Virus record (IMG/VR): IMGVR_UViG_3300034082_000744 | Span: 1 to 33,979 of that record | Length of the DNA: 33,979 bases | Strand: one strand, 5' to 3' | Source of the DNA: a virus | Shown: in pieces, positions 1 to 8,381 of the stretch | Numbering within the stretch: the first letter of the stretch is position 1 | Layout of the letters: each line of letters opens with the position of its first letter | The notes under the pieces: model-generated | The model's database searches: none | What the model saw: only the letters and a program-made list of their open reading frames with translations | What the model was told of the DNA's origin: nothing | Program-made: the position numbers and the translations under genes

Positions 1-2
1 GG

Positions 3-314
3 GATACTACAAAAGAATTTAGTTCATATCCTTATTTCAGACAAGTTGGTAAGGTTAATTATTGGAGAGATGGAAATAAAGACACTTTTATTGATAAAGT
101 TCAAAGGCAAATAGCAAAGATATTTGGCACACATTGGCACAGAATGAGTCAAAATAATACTTATGGAAGTGGATTAGTTAATAATTGGAGTTTGGGATGT
201 ATGGGAAGTCCAGAGCCTGAATTTGAAAAGATATTACCTATTACAAGAATATCGTGTGGTATTTATGGGAATAAGGTTACTGGAACAATCATCGAATCTA
301 AACATATAATTTAA
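3..314 (+). CDS. Lysis-type peptidase, YkuD-like, 5'-truncated
   Basis: The reading frame is open from the window edge to TAA at 312-314, giving 103 C-terminal residues; the start lies outside. Visible motifs are GTHWHR (residues 42-47 of the fragment) and NNWSLGC (60-66). His46 and Ser63 are separated by 16 residues and the second motif reads S-x-G-C. This spacing matches the HX(14-17)[S/T]HGC signature of YkuD/L,D-transpeptidase-fold enzymes, with Leu in place of the second His. The family makes or breaks peptidoglycan cross-links. The next two genes encode small membrane proteins, so I infer a cell-wall enzyme (endolysin) in a lysis cassette. A different peptidase fold sharing HxH and Cys is possible. 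The end of the frame is certain; the function is moderately supported. Confidence 0.6.
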   Translation, partial: DTTKEFSSYPYFRQVGKVNYWRDGNKDTFIDKVQRQIAKIFGTHWHRMSQNNTYGSGLVNNWSLGCMGSPEPEFEKILPITRISCGIYGNKVTGTIIESKHII

Positions 315-325
315 AAAATTAAGAT

Positions 326-541
326 ATGAAAAAGTATAAAGTATATTTCTCGGTATTTAATTTATTCGGGAATACCCAATCAGAGATTGTAAAATTACAG
401 CAATACGCAAAAGGTATAGTAAGTGCCATTGCAGGAATGACATGGTATGAATCTAATGCTACTTATGCTATTTATGTAGGTATAGGAGGTGTTATATTAG
501 ATACGTTATTAGCTTGTTTATATTTAGAAGAAAAAAACTAA
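326..541 (+). CDS. Small membrane protein, holin candidate
   Basis: This 71-aa protein starts 11 nt after the peptidase stop, behind an A-rich leader. The C-terminal half carries one clear hydrophobic segment (about residues 46-67, ATYAIYVGIGGVILDTLLAC), followed by a short charged tail ending EEKN. A weaker hydrophobic patch covers residues 29-40. Size, topology and position directly after a cell-wall enzyme fit a holin, which would make the lesion that releases the endolysin. No sequence family is recognised, so the role rests on context. Its TAA overlaps the ATG of the next gene by one base (TAATG), which indicates coupled translation. Confidence 0.6.
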   Translation: MKKYKVYFSVFNLFGNTQSEIVKLQQYAKGIVSAIAGMTWYESNATYAIYVGIGGVILDTLLACLYLEEKN

Positions 542-1176
542 TGGAAGTTTCGGTAGTTAAATATTGGTTAGGGGTAATAGGCAGAGGCATAGTAATATTA
601 CTTGCTTGTTTATTTGTATTTAGATATTGTGGCGGATGCGAGAATAAAATTGAAGTAGCTAAAACTGATAATAGTCAATACTTTGCTAAAATGAAGTCAG
701 ATAGTATGATAATTGTTAGTTTAATGCAAGAGAGGTATCAAGACAGCTTAAATACAATAGCTTCAAAACGCTCAGAAGACTCGATTAAGGTAATTGCTGA
801 TAAGAATGAGAAGTTATATAGAAGTTCATCTAAAAGAGTGAGAGAATTACTTGCTAGAGGTATTTGCGATACTATATTGATAAAGATTGCCATGAATGAT
901 TGCGATAGTACTATTAAATCAAAAAACAATTTACTTGCTCAGAAAGATTCTACTAATAAAAGTGTTAATGAAGAATTAAGTACAGTAAAAGAAGAGTTAG
1001 TTATAAGTAAAGGAATGGTTGTGACGGCGCAAACAATAATTAAAAATCAAGCAGAGGACTATAAAACTCTTGAAAAGGAGTCTAAAAAAGCTTTAAGAAA
1101 ACAAAAGATTAAAACAATAGGCGCTATTATAGTTGCATCAATTACAGAAGTTTTAACTATATTTGCTTTGAAATAA
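541..1176 (+). CDS. Membrane-anchored coiled-coil protein, possible spanin or lysis accessory
   Basis: The ATG at 541 is preferred because it overlaps the preceding stop as TAATG; an in-frame ATG at 514 would add nine residues. From 541 the product is 211 aa. It has an N-terminal hydrophobic segment (about residues 6-25, GVIGRGIVILLACLFVF), a long charged helical middle with heptad-like spacing (about 35-180), and a C-terminal hydrophobic segment (IIVASITEVLTIFAL) at the very end. Two membrane segments joined by a coiled coil could bridge envelope layers, as Rz-type spanins do. However, Rz proteins normally lack a C-terminal membrane segment, so the assignment is weak. It is the last gene before the terminator at 1211-1237, which supports a three-gene lysis unit. 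Confidence 0.6.
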   Translation: MEVSVVKYWLGVIGRGIVILLACLFVFRYCGGCENKIEVAKTDNSQYFAKMKSDSMIIVSLMQERYQDSLNTIASKRSEDSIKVIADKNEKLYRSSSKRVRELLARGICDTILIKIAMNDCDSTIKSKNNLLAQKDSTNKSVNEELSTVKEELVISKGMVVTAQTIIKNQAEDYKTLEKESKKALRKQKIKTIGAIIVASITEVLTIFALK

Positions 1177-1210
1177 ATCTAGGGTCGCAATCTTGAATTT
1201 AATTACAACT

Positions 1211-1237
1211 AGCCTTACAGAAATGTGAGGCTTTTTT
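1211..1237 (+). terminator. Rho-independent terminator after the lysis cassette
   Basis: A nine-pair stem AGCCTTACA/TGTGAGGCT (1211-1219 and 1224-1232, one G-U pair) closes a GAAA tetraloop and is followed directly by six T. It lies 34 nt after the last lysis gene and before the next promoter, so it separates the two rightward units. Confidence 0.85.
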
Positions 1238-1253
1238 AATTCAACTTTGAGTT
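1238..1253. repeat. Quasi-palindromic 16-mer, copy 1
   Basis: AATTCAACTTTGAGTT is the exact reverse complement of the 16-mer at 7744-7759, and differs by one central base from the copy at 33658-33673. Each copy sits at a gene boundary. The halves AACTCAA and TTGAATT form an imperfect dyad, as expected of an operator for a dimeric regulator. Here it follows the terminator T-tract and precedes a promoter-like box by 22 nt. Confidence 0.5.
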
Positions 1254-1275
1254 AAAAACAATTAATTATTTTCGT

Positions 1276-1292
1276 TACATTTGAGGTATAAA
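1276..1292 (+). promoter_or_regulatory. Putative promoter of the neck/tail operon
   Basis: TACATTTG at 1276-1283 matches the Bacteroidota -7 consensus TAnnTTTG. It is followed by GTATAAA at 1286-1292, 11 nt before the ATG at 1303. The same pair (TAnnTTT[G/A], two or three bases, GTATAAA) precedes the virion genes at 8382 and 20864. The only nearby TTTG (1246-1249) is 26 nt upstream, longer than the usual spacing, so no convincing -33 box is seen. Confidence 0.5.
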
Positions 1293-1302
1293 TAAGTAGA
1301 AT

Positions 1303-2148
1303 ATGCCAACTAAAAAACAAATCATAGACGATATTTTAATTTTAGCTGAAAGATTTTCTCGCACTGATGAATCTAGGATTGATGAAGATTGGGTTGGATA
1401 TAAAGTAGAGCAAGCAAGAGTTTCTGAAATTCTTAAAGAATACAACATTACTAAGGTTATTGACCAAAATTGGTTAGTGGACTTTGGTATTCACTCGTTA
1501 ACTAAGGTAAATTTCTCTGATGATCCAAACGTAGACTTTTGCGCTTGTGATATTATGAAGGCTGAAATACCCGAAGTAATCAATTTAACTTACTTAGGAG
1601 ACGGAAACTTAGATTTAGGGTTAAGGGTTATATCTGCTTGCGGAAAGACTACTTACACTTTCTATCCTATTGAAACGTGGAGAATGATACCTAAAGAACA
1701 CGTAAGGTCAATGTTTCATTATTATCAAAGATTTGGTACTACTATTTATATTAATAAAATTGTACAAAACCTAAGATTTTTTGGAATACCTACTACCACA
1801 GAAGGATTAATGATTAAGAAAACATTACCTGTTATTAGCGGTGGAATTAAGAGTGGATATTCATATACAGTAAAAGGAACAACAGGATTAGTAGTTTACA
1901 ATGGAGTTAATTATTTACCTAATGATACGTTCACAGGAACGGCTACAGCTACTTTTACAGCTAGCGGAAACTCACAAGTATTCTATACTAACTATGAAGT
2001 AGAGATGACTGAGAATGACCCATATCCTGTATCGTCACACTTAGCTAGACAAATTGTAATATCTATCTTAACAACTGAGTTTCAAATAGAGAAACAGCAA
2101 GTGGTGGATGTTTTAAATGATTCGGCGGATGATGTAGTAACTAAATGA
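1303..2148 (+). CDS. Neck/ring-region structural protein with an inserted beta-rich module
   Basis: First gene of the neck/tail operon, 281 aa, and its TGA overlaps the next ATG as ATGA. No named family is certain. Placement directly before an IHF/HU-like protein, a P22 gp4-like ring protein and a muzzle-like protein suggests a virion connector or ring component. Residues about 186-230 form a distinct Gly/Thr/Val-rich module (YTVKGTTGLVVYNGVNY, then a GTATATFTASG stretch). Versions of it also appear twice in the 1478-aa protein downstream. Flanking residues 130-165 and 235-281 look helical and continuous, so the module appears inserted near residue 180. Structural role likely; exact component unknown. 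Confidence 0.75.
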   Translation: MPTKKQIIDDILILAERFSRTDESRIDEDWVGYKVEQARVSEILKEYNITKVIDQNWLVDFGIHSLTKVNFSDDPNVDFCACDIMKAEIPEVINLTYLGDGNLDLGLRVISACGKTTYTFYPIETWRMIPKEHVRSMFHYYQRFGTTIYINKIVQNLRFFGIPTTTEGLMIKKTLPVISGGIKSGYSYTVKGTTGLVVYNGVNYLPNDTFTGTATATFTASGNSQVFYTNYEVEMTENDPYPVSSHLARQIVISILTTEFQIEKQQVVDVLNDSADDVVTK

Positions 2149-2606
2149 AGAAATTAGTAGATAAGAAGTTAGGAGAGTGGTCAACTCCAAGAGTACATGG
2201 ATTGATTAAAAGGGACTTTAAAAGAAGATTTAAACAAAAGATAACTACAAAGGATATTAACGATATTTGGAGTAGTTACATAGAAGAAGAGATATTGAAT
2301 AACTTAAAACTAGGAGCGATTATAAACTTAGATAGTCAAACTAAAATTTGGGTTAAAGCAACAAAGACAACGGATAGTAAAAGAATGATGTCGTTACTAG
2401 AAAAAGGATTAACGTATGTTGGAGGGCGAGTAACAAAAGCGAAGTTAAATTTAAGTAGTTCTAAGTATATTTACAAAATAGTACTAGAAACTAAAAGATA
2501 CAAAAAGAGTAAACAGATATTTTTTAAACCACATCAAGATTTAAGAGATGCTGTTACAGAAGGAATTAAAAAAGGAACATTAATAACAAGGCTAAAATGT
2601 CAATAA
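2145..2606 (+). CDS. IHF/HU-like protein within the structural operon
   Basis: A basic 153-aa protein whose ATG overlaps the previous stop (ATGA). Residues about 35-68 (KITTKDINDIWSSYIEEEIL, then NNLKLGAIINL) follow the helix and beta-hairpin rhythm of IHF/HU subunits, where a helical pair is followed by a phrase such as KKGEEVKIPGFGTF. The C-terminal half is Lys-rich and unassigned. crAss-like phages encode IHF-like proteins beside ring and muzzle genes, and this position agrees. Inferred role: a DNA-bending or virion-associated architectural protein. The similarity is faint, so it could instead be a purely structural adaptor. Confidence 0.65.
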   Translation: MKKLVDKKLGEWSTPRVHGLIKRDFKRRFKQKITTKDINDIWSSYIEEEILNNLKLGAIINLDSQTKIWVKATKTTDSKRMMSLLEKGLTYVGGRVTKAKLNLSSSKYIYKIVLETKRYKKSKQIFFKPHQDLRDAVTEGIKKGTLITRLKCQ

Positions 2607-3328
2607 ACAAACTAATATCAATAAACAATCCTATAATTAATGCGATGGATTTGGCGGCGGTTGACCACGCTAATCACAGACCGTTATTTATGACTTGGGC
2701 TTACCAAGCGGAAAAGGAAATAGGAAGTTACTATCAATACGAAAGACAATGGAAAGTTATTGATGTTTGCGGATGCACGGCACAATTACCTGATAATGCT
2801 ATTAAGGTAGAAGGTGCTATCTTAGGAAGTCACGATGTTAATTGTGGAAGTATATTTGCTAGAACATTTAGTAATCCAATAGTTAACGCTTCATTATCTG
2901 CGGATAACACTTTCTTAATAGTTGATACAGGAGTATCTGAAACTACAAGTGGATGCGGAATAGTGCCATATCATTTTCAGAATAATAAAATGATATTTGA
3001 TGTAGAATTGCATAATGATAAAGTAACTGTTCAATACATAGGATATAAGGTGGATTGTGATGGATTTATGGAGATAGGAGAAAATCACGTAGAAGCTATT
3101 ACTCAATTCATATTGTATAATTGGTGTATGAGAAGAAAAGATACTAAAATGATGCAATGGCACTATACACAATGGGATAGACTATGCGCTCATTCAAGAG
3201 CTTTAGATGCAGAATTATCAGAAACAGATAGAGAAGAGATTGCAAGATTATACCATGACCCTTATTCAGGTCGTGGATTATGGGTAGGAATGAATATAAA
3301 CAATACTTATGGCAGGTTCAGTTATTAA
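2597..3328 (+). CDS. Ring / tail-tube adaptor protein, P22 gp4-like candidate
   Basis: A 243-aa protein overlapping its upstream neighbour by 10 nt and its downstream neighbour by 20 nt. The N-terminal region (MDLAAVDHANHRPLFMTWAYQAEKEIG split over about residues 17-43) is helical. A beta-rich middle follows (about 48-150), then a helical C-terminus rich in Arg and Trp (about 155-230). This helix, beta, helix layout and size match the head-completion/ring proteins of podoviruses (P22 gp4 family) that sit below the portal. In crAss-like phages such a gene directly precedes the muzzle/stabilisation gene, as it does here. Cysteines are frequent in the middle (CGC, NCG, SGCG). Identity inferred from layout and order. 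Confidence 0.7.
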   Translation: MSINKLISINNPIINAMDLAAVDHANHRPLFMTWAYQAEKEIGSYYQYERQWKVIDVCGCTAQLPDNAIKVEGAILGSHDVNCGSIFARTFSNPIVNASLSADNTFLIVDTGVSETTSGCGIVPYHFQNNKMIFDVELHNDKVTVQYIGYKVDCDGFMEIGENHVEAITQFILYNWCMRRKDTKMMQWHYTQWDRLCAHSRALDAELSETDREEIARLYHDPYSGRGLWVGMNINNTYGRFSY

Positions 3329-6300
3329 TACATTTGACAAAGGACTTCATCAAGATAGTTCTTTTATATTACAGCCTGACGGCACATATCGAAACATGAA
3401 AAACGGTATGCTTATTTCTTATGACGGTAATCATTACACTGTAGAGATGACTAAAGGAAATAAGGTGTTACTTAAATTAACTCCAAGATATTTAACAACT
3501 ACAGCTACATTAGACGTAGAGCCTATGCCAATAGGTTTTGTTTCTTTTATTGATAAGTTAGTAGTGTTCTCGACAAATAGCGAGTCTACTACAGGATATG
3601 GAGAAATAGGCGTAATTTCATTTACTAGAAGTGAAATGGATTTCGTTGGAAGTTATGTGCCATATTACCATAATGCAGACTTAAATTTTACTAAATTACA
3701 TAAGATAGAAGGATTTTCTTTTAGAGAGAATACAAATAATCAAAGAGTATATTGGACTGATAATTTTAATGAGCCTAAAGTATTTGATATTGCTAATCCT
3801 ATTTTTACAACTTATTTTACAGGAGCAGCGGATTTAATAGCTAATAATACCTACATGGTATTGCAAGGAGCAGTTACTTATAATGGAGTTAAATATGGAG
3901 TAGGACTTACGGCAGGAAATATATTTAAAGCAAGCGCTGGTACATCATATACTTTACCTGTAGGTGCGCCATTAGTAATTGAATACTATCCATTATCTTT
4001 ATTAGATTGGTCTCCAAGTAGATTATTAGGTAATATTGAGTTTAAAGAATATGGTACAGGAGATAAGTATTGTGGAAGTCATATTTACTTCTATAGACTA
4101 TCTAATTCTTATGATGGCGTGGTAACTTCTTGGAGTTACGCAAGCACTCCTATTCACGTAGGAATGAATAATTCATCTACCTTTATTACAGGAAATGCTT
4201 ATAGAGATTTTGTAGGTAATGGAACCGCTACAACTCTTGAGAATAGTGGTAAGTCTGTAAAGTTAAATATAACAGATATTGATACTGATTTTGATACGAT
4301 TGAGGTAGCTTGTGCTGAGTTTACACAAGTGGCGGATGTACCTTATAGAATTATTATCACAAACAAAGAAGCTGTAACAGGAGCAACTATGTCTATTACT
4401 GACACTGGAGCGTCTAATTTAGGAACAGTAACCATTAGTGATTTAACATTATTCCCTGCTAGTATTTTAAAGTGTAAAACAGTAAATACAAATAAGAATT
4501 ACAGTACTATCGCTAACATAACAGAAAGAGAAGAGTTTGATTTAGATTTAAGTGGAGTAACTATTAATCAGTTTCAATATCCTTTAGTATCTCATGGAGA
4601 TTTGAATTTATGTTCTAATTGTAATGTTCCTGCTGATGTAAGTCCTCCATTAACAGGAAATCCACCAGCAAATTCAATTTTACCTTATAGCAGATGGTTA
4701 GTTACATTTGGAAACAACACAACTGATACAGTTACTTATAAAGGAGTTCAGTACGTTACAGGAGATGTAATAACAGGTTCATTTGGAGCTATTGTAACAG
4801 TTCCTTCATCTATTTTATTTACAGGAAATGGAGCTGTTAGACCATGTACAACTAAAAATAAATATACAGCTATTAGCGATGGTAAAAGACGAGAAGATGC
4901 TATACAATTAACAACGGGATTTTGGGATTACAAAGATCCTGCCGTAGCATCTCATAATAAAGGATATTGGAGTGGAGAAAAATATAGATTTGGAATTTTG
5001 TTTTTTGACTTAAAAGGCAATCCATTCTATGTAAAATATATAAAAGGAGACCCAACAACTTTTGACTACACTTTTGATACTATTCCTGATAAAGGAGGAT
5101 TAATGAAAAAAGACAATTACCGTCCAAGCGGAGGAGCTTTAATACAAGATTCTTATTCTTTAAATCCATCAGCTATAAATATAAGTGGATTAGATATACC
5201 TGAATCAGTAATGAATCAAATTAGTGGATTTAGTATTGTAAGAGCAGAGAGGGACCCGATTGTAATTACGCAAGGATTATTAATGCAAAGTGTATATAGT
5301 AATTTGCTTGGTTTTAATTCTGTTATGCCATTAGGTATATGCAGAACAGATTATAGTATTTTACCTATGTATGAAGTTGGAGATGGATACTATATTTACT
5401 CTGTATTATCGCCTGATATACAAACTGGATATTCTTTTCCTTCTGCGGTTAAAATTGGAGATAATTTAAAAGAAGCTTGTTGGTTAAATGGAAGTCAATT
5501 AAAAACAGATACTCAAAAAAGAGTAATGTTTACTAAATTATTTCAAATGTCTGCTGGAATCTTTGGTACAGGAAAAGATGCTAGTTCTCCAAGAACTTTA
5601 CCTCTTCAATCAATGAATGGAAATGCTGTTTATAATTTTGATGAGAATAATGGTGCTGGAGGTTTTTTAGGAACAAGTGTTGATTATAGAAATAGATATT
5701 CTAACGTAAACGAATTTCAAGTAACACTTAATTATGATTCTATTTGTGGCGTAACACCTTTTAGCCCAGGCTTTGATATTTTATCTGTTGGGTGTAAAAA
5801 GCAAATAATTAAATCTCAATTTAATCACTTTGATGCTTTAACGGATTATAACGCTACTGCTAATACGTCTAACTATAACAAGATGTTAGCTAATTTTATA
5901 ACAGATACAGACCCAGCTAATCAATACGGAGGAGCAAGCGAATCAGCTATAGCTAATACATTGTATATGTCTTGTGGTCACTTTCAACCTATTAACACAC
6001 AAGTTAAAGCGGATACTTTAAACGGAACGTTTGCTTCAGGAATTTACGCAGGAGAAAATAAATATACTTTTAATGATATAGAGGTGTTCGGCGGAGATTG
6101 CTTTACAAATCTTATTGATTTAGGATATGGATTATGGGATGAAGCATTTGAAACTAGCGACAATGCTATGTCTTATGCTTTATGGTTTCCATGTGAGGGT
6201 AATGTAAACTATAATTTAAGAAGAGGGCAAAAGGTATCAAATAAGAATATGTATCCTTCTTCGGGAGCTACAGGCATAGGATGGTTTGATTCATCTTTGT

Positions 6301-7745
6301 CTCCTACGACACAATTAGAATCTTATAATTATAACAAAGCATATACTACCGATGGTAATTTTATTAAATATCCGTCACTACCACTTAATTATAAGTTTAC
6401 AGGAGAATTTGATTACAGAATTAGATGGAGTAAATACAAAACGCCTGGTGAATTAATAGATTCATTCCGTGTATTTAGAATACCTGATTACAGAGATTTA
6501 GATGGACAGCGTGGACAAATTAATAATCTTAAAGCAAGAGATTCTAAACTATTCTATTGGCAAGACCACTCAGTAGGTTACACGCCGATATTAGAACGTC
6601 AATTAGTCGGAGGAAGTGCTTTAGGAGATGCTACTGCATTAGGTGTGACAGGAGTTATTGATAGATATGATGATATAGATACTAACTTTGGAAATCAACA
6701 CCAACACGGACTAACTGAAACAGAATATGGTTTTGCGTGGTTTGATATGCGTAGAAGAGCATTTATGGTAATGGGTATTGGAAGTAAGCCTGAAGAAATG
6801 TCTATGGTTAAAGGATTGCAAGTATTCTTTAATAATGAATTTAATGAAGGTAATATTTTTTATCCTAATAGTTTTTCAAATATTTATAATACAAATAATT
6901 TAGATATACCTGAAATTCCTTTAATGGGATATGGTATAGTGGGAGTTTATGACCCTACATTCAAAATGACTTATTTAACTTTTAAATACGCTAAGAGAGA
7001 TTTTATAGGAGAGAGTAATGAATCATTTGTAAATAGAGATTTTACTTTAGGATACAATCATATTTTAAATGCTTTTGTAGCTTTTACAGATTGTACTCCT
7101 GCTATATGGCATAATCATAATGACTTGGTATTAACAGCTAATAATCCTAAAAATACTAAGGCTTATAATACAGATATGCCATCTACTTCATTTGTAATTG
7201 GAGATACAGTATTAGTTGGCAATGTAGAGTATATTTGTGTTAAGGATGTAACCATAGCTTCATATCCAGGGACATTGACTGCAATAACAGGAACTAATCC
7301 ATTAGCACCAAGTAGTAATTCATGGTTAGCTATTAACAAAACTAATGAGATTTATTTACAAAACTTTGGAGCTGACTTATGTAAATTCTATGGTAAGGTA
7401 TGGGATTTTGAGCAAGAGGTTGTTGTTAATTTCAAGACTGACATGGCGGTAACCCCACAAAATATGCAGGTAAAGACTATTGGACCAAACTCTACAAGTG
7501 TTTATTTTGATACAGAGAATCAATCAGCAAGTGATTTAAATATATCTACAACTAATAGAAATTATAGATTTATAGATGGAGCATGGTTCTTTTCAGTTGC
7601 TTTAGATTCATTAAGAGGAAGATTGACTGATTATTACGTTAGAGTGAAATTTATTCATAAAAATTATGTAACTAATCCTACTACTGCTAAAAATATACAA
7701 AAGGTTTCTCAATGGTTAAAAACATTCTTTGTAAGTAAAAGATAA
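3309..7745 (+). CDS. Muzzle / tail stabilisation-like protein
   Basis: A 1478-aa, beta-rich protein. The N-terminus, VINTFDKGLHQDSSF followed by a GTYRNMKNGM phrase and a KGN about residues 50-52, follows the pattern at the start of crAss-like muzzle/stabilisation proteins (F-x-KG-x(2)-D ... YRNAxN ... KGN). These form the distal nozzle of the short tail. Three segments look like inserted modules: about residues 178-228 (VTYNGVKYG core), about 461-513 (VTYKGVQYV core), and about 1288-1345. The last has the spacing of a small carbohydrate-binding module (GDTVLVGNVEYIC, then Pro-rich to SWLAI). The modules suggest a surface-exposed protein that may touch host glycans. The start overlaps the ring gene by 20 nt; the stop lies inside the 16-mer at 7744-7759. 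Family call fairly good; binding role inferred. Confidence 0.8.
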   Translation: MAGSVINTFDKGLHQDSSFILQPDGTYRNMKNGMLISYDGNHYTVEMTKGNKVLLKLTPRYLTTTATLDVEPMPIGFVSFIDKLVVFSTNSESTTGYGEIGVISFTRSEMDFVGSYVPYYHNADLNFTKLHKIEGFSFRENTNNQRVYWTDNFNEPKVFDIANPIFTTYFTGAADLIANNTYMVLQGAVTYNGVKYGVGLTAGNIFKASAGTSYTLPVGAPLVIEYYPLSLLDWSPSRLLGNIEFKEYGTGDKYCGSHIYFYRLSNSYDGVVTSWSYASTPIHVGMNNSSTFITGNAYRDFVGNGTATTLENSGKSVKLNITDIDTDFDTIEVACAEFTQVADVPYRIIITNKEAVTGATMSITDTGASNLGTVTISDLTLFPASILKCKTVNTNKNYSTIANITEREEFDLDLSGVTINQFQYPLVSHGDLNLCSNCNVPADVSPPLTGNPPANSILPYSRWLVTFGNNTTDTVTYKGVQYVTGDVITGSFGAIVTVPSSILFTGNGAVRPCTTKNKYTAISDGKRREDAIQLTTGFWDYKDPAVASHNKGYWSGEKYRFGILFFDLKGNPFYVKYIKGDPTTFDYTFDTIPDKGGLMKKDNYRPSGGALIQDSYSLNPSAINISGLDIPESVMNQISGFSIVRAERDPIVITQGLLMQSVYSNLLGFNSVMPLGICRTDYSILPMYEVGDGYYIYSVLSPDIQTGYSFPSAVKIGDNLKEACWLNGSQLKTDTQKRVMFTKLFQMSAGIFGTGKDASSPRTLPLQSMNGNAVYNFDENNGAGGFLGTSVDYRNRYSNVNEFQVTLNYDSICGVTPFSPGFDILSVGCKKQIIKSQFNHFDALTDYNATANTSNYNKMLANFITDTDPANQYGGASESAIANTLYMSCGHFQPINTQVKADTLNGTFASGIYAGENKYTFNDIEVFGGDCFTNLIDLGYGLWDEAFETSDNAMSYALWFPCEGNVNYNLRRGQKVSNKNMYPSSGATGIGWFDSSLSPTTQLESYNYNKAYTTDGNFIKYPSLPLNYKFTGEFDYRIRWSKYKTPGELIDSFRVFRIPDYRDLDGQRGQINNLKARDSKLFYWQDHSVGYTPILERQLVGGSALGDATALGVTGVIDRYDDIDTNFGNQHQHGLTETEYGFAWFDMRRRAFMVMGIGSKPEEMSMVKGLQVFFNNEFNEGNIFYPNSFSNIYNTNNLDIPEIPLMGYGIVGVYDPTFKMTYLTFKYAKRDFIGESNESFVNRDFTLGYNHILNAFVAFTDCTPAIWHNHNDLVLTANNPKNTKAYNTDMPSTSFVIGDTVLVGNVEYICVKDVTIASYPGTLTAITGTNPLAPSSNSWLAINKTNEIYLQNFGADLCKFYGKVWDFEQEVVVNFKTDMAVTPQNMQVKTIGPNSTSVYFDTENQSASDLNISTTNRNYRFIDGAWFFSVALDSLRGRLTDYYVRVKFIHKNYVTNPTTAKNIQKVSQWLKTFFVSKR

Positions 7746-7759
7746 CTCAAAGTTGAATT
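7744..7759. repeat. Quasi-palindromic 16-mer, copy 2
   Basis: AACTCAAAGTTGAATT is the exact inverse of the copy at 1238-1253. It overlaps the stop codon of the muzzle-like gene and ends one base before the GTAACC promoter element at 7761. That places a possible operator against the promoter of the exported lipoprotein gene. Confidence 0.5.
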
Positions 7760-7760
7760 A

Positions 7761-7790
7761 TTTTGTAACCTTTTATGGATAACTACCGTA
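7761..7790 (+). promoter_or_regulatory. GTAACC-type promoter element, copy P1
   Basis: TTTTGTAACCTTTT (7761-7774) is followed by CGTA (7787-7790), 16 nt after GTAACC, and then an AT-rich tract up to the ATG at 7825. It is one of six copies of the same two-block element. The TTTG that opens the block could act as a -33 box. All four minus-strand copies precede early-region genes, so a copy inside the late region suggests separate control of the gene at 7825. Confidence 0.7.
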
Positions 7791-7824
7791 CAAGTACTTT
7801 ATAAACCAATTAATATTAGAAATT

Positions 7825-8334
7825 ATGGAAGCTATTAAATCTCGTAGAACAAACATTTTAGTTTTATTATTATCATTTGGATTCTTATTATTAAGCAGTT
7901 GTGCTTTTGGGCAATCTATGGAGATAGAAAGATATTCTAGTTATAATTCTTACTACAAGAAAAGTATCATTACAAAATATCCTTCTTATAATTTAGAGTT
8001 TGTTGACGGAAAAGATACTACTTATTTTTCTGTTTTCTCTGACAGTATCCGCGCTGGTCATTATGGAGTTAGATTGTATGCTTATTTCTCTAAGACTACA
8101 GATTTAAACAACTCTATTATAAAAATAGGATTTGAAGATGGTAGTGAAGATTATATTGCTGCGTTTGAAATAGATCATAAGTTGAGTTATGTTGAATATG
8201 CTATTCCTCAAAACGTGTTTAATAAATTATTTAGATTTAAAGTTGTTTCAGTTCAGTTTAATTACAGAGATAAGATTAATAAAATAGAAGATTCTTTATA
8301 TTTCTTTGCTTTTTTAAGTCGAGCAGCTCGTTAG
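7825..8334 (+). CDS. Exported lipoprotein of unknown function, probable moron
   Basis: A 169-aa protein with basic residues (KSRR), a hydrophobic core (about 11-24, NILVLLLSFGFLLL) and LSSC at about residues 23-26, a lipobox-like site; AFGQS just after could instead be a signal peptidase I site. The mature part is a Tyr/Ser-rich beta-type domain without a recognised family. It lies between muzzle and internal-virion genes but has a private promoter of the GTAACC class and looks like no virion protein. I infer envelope export of a phage-encoded host-surface protein, for example superinfection exclusion or lysogenic conversion. Alternatives are a virion-delivered envelope factor or a simple cargo gene. 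No terminator is seen between it and 8382, so some read-through into the next operon is likely. Confidence 0.75.
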   Translation: MEAIKSRRTNILVLLLSFGFLLLSSCAFGQSMEIERYSSYNSYYKKSIITKYPSYNLEFVDGKDTTYFSVFSDSIRAGHYGVRLYAYFSKTTDLNNSIIKIGFEDGSEDYIAAFEIDHKLSYVEYAIPQNVFNKLFRFKVVSVQFNYRDKINKIEDSLYFFAFLSRAAR

Positions 8335-8352
8335 AAGTATTATTAAAATATG

Positions 8353-8370
8353 TATTTTTGTTTGTATAAA
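8353..8370 (+). promoter_or_regulatory. Putative promoter of the internal-virion operon
   Basis: TATTTTTG (8353-8360) fits TAnnTTTG exactly and is followed by GTATAAA (8364-8370), 11 nt before the ATG at 8382. TTAG at 8331-8334 is a weak -33 candidate, 18 nt upstream. The layout matches the boxes at 1276 and 20838. Confidence 0.5.
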
Positions 8371-8381
8371 ACATAAATACC

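Noticed and set aside
514-540. Upstream ATG at 514 for the coiled-coil membrane protein
   Set aside because: It would add a short tail lying inside the holin-like gene. The ATG at 541 gives a one-base stop/start overlap typical of this operon.
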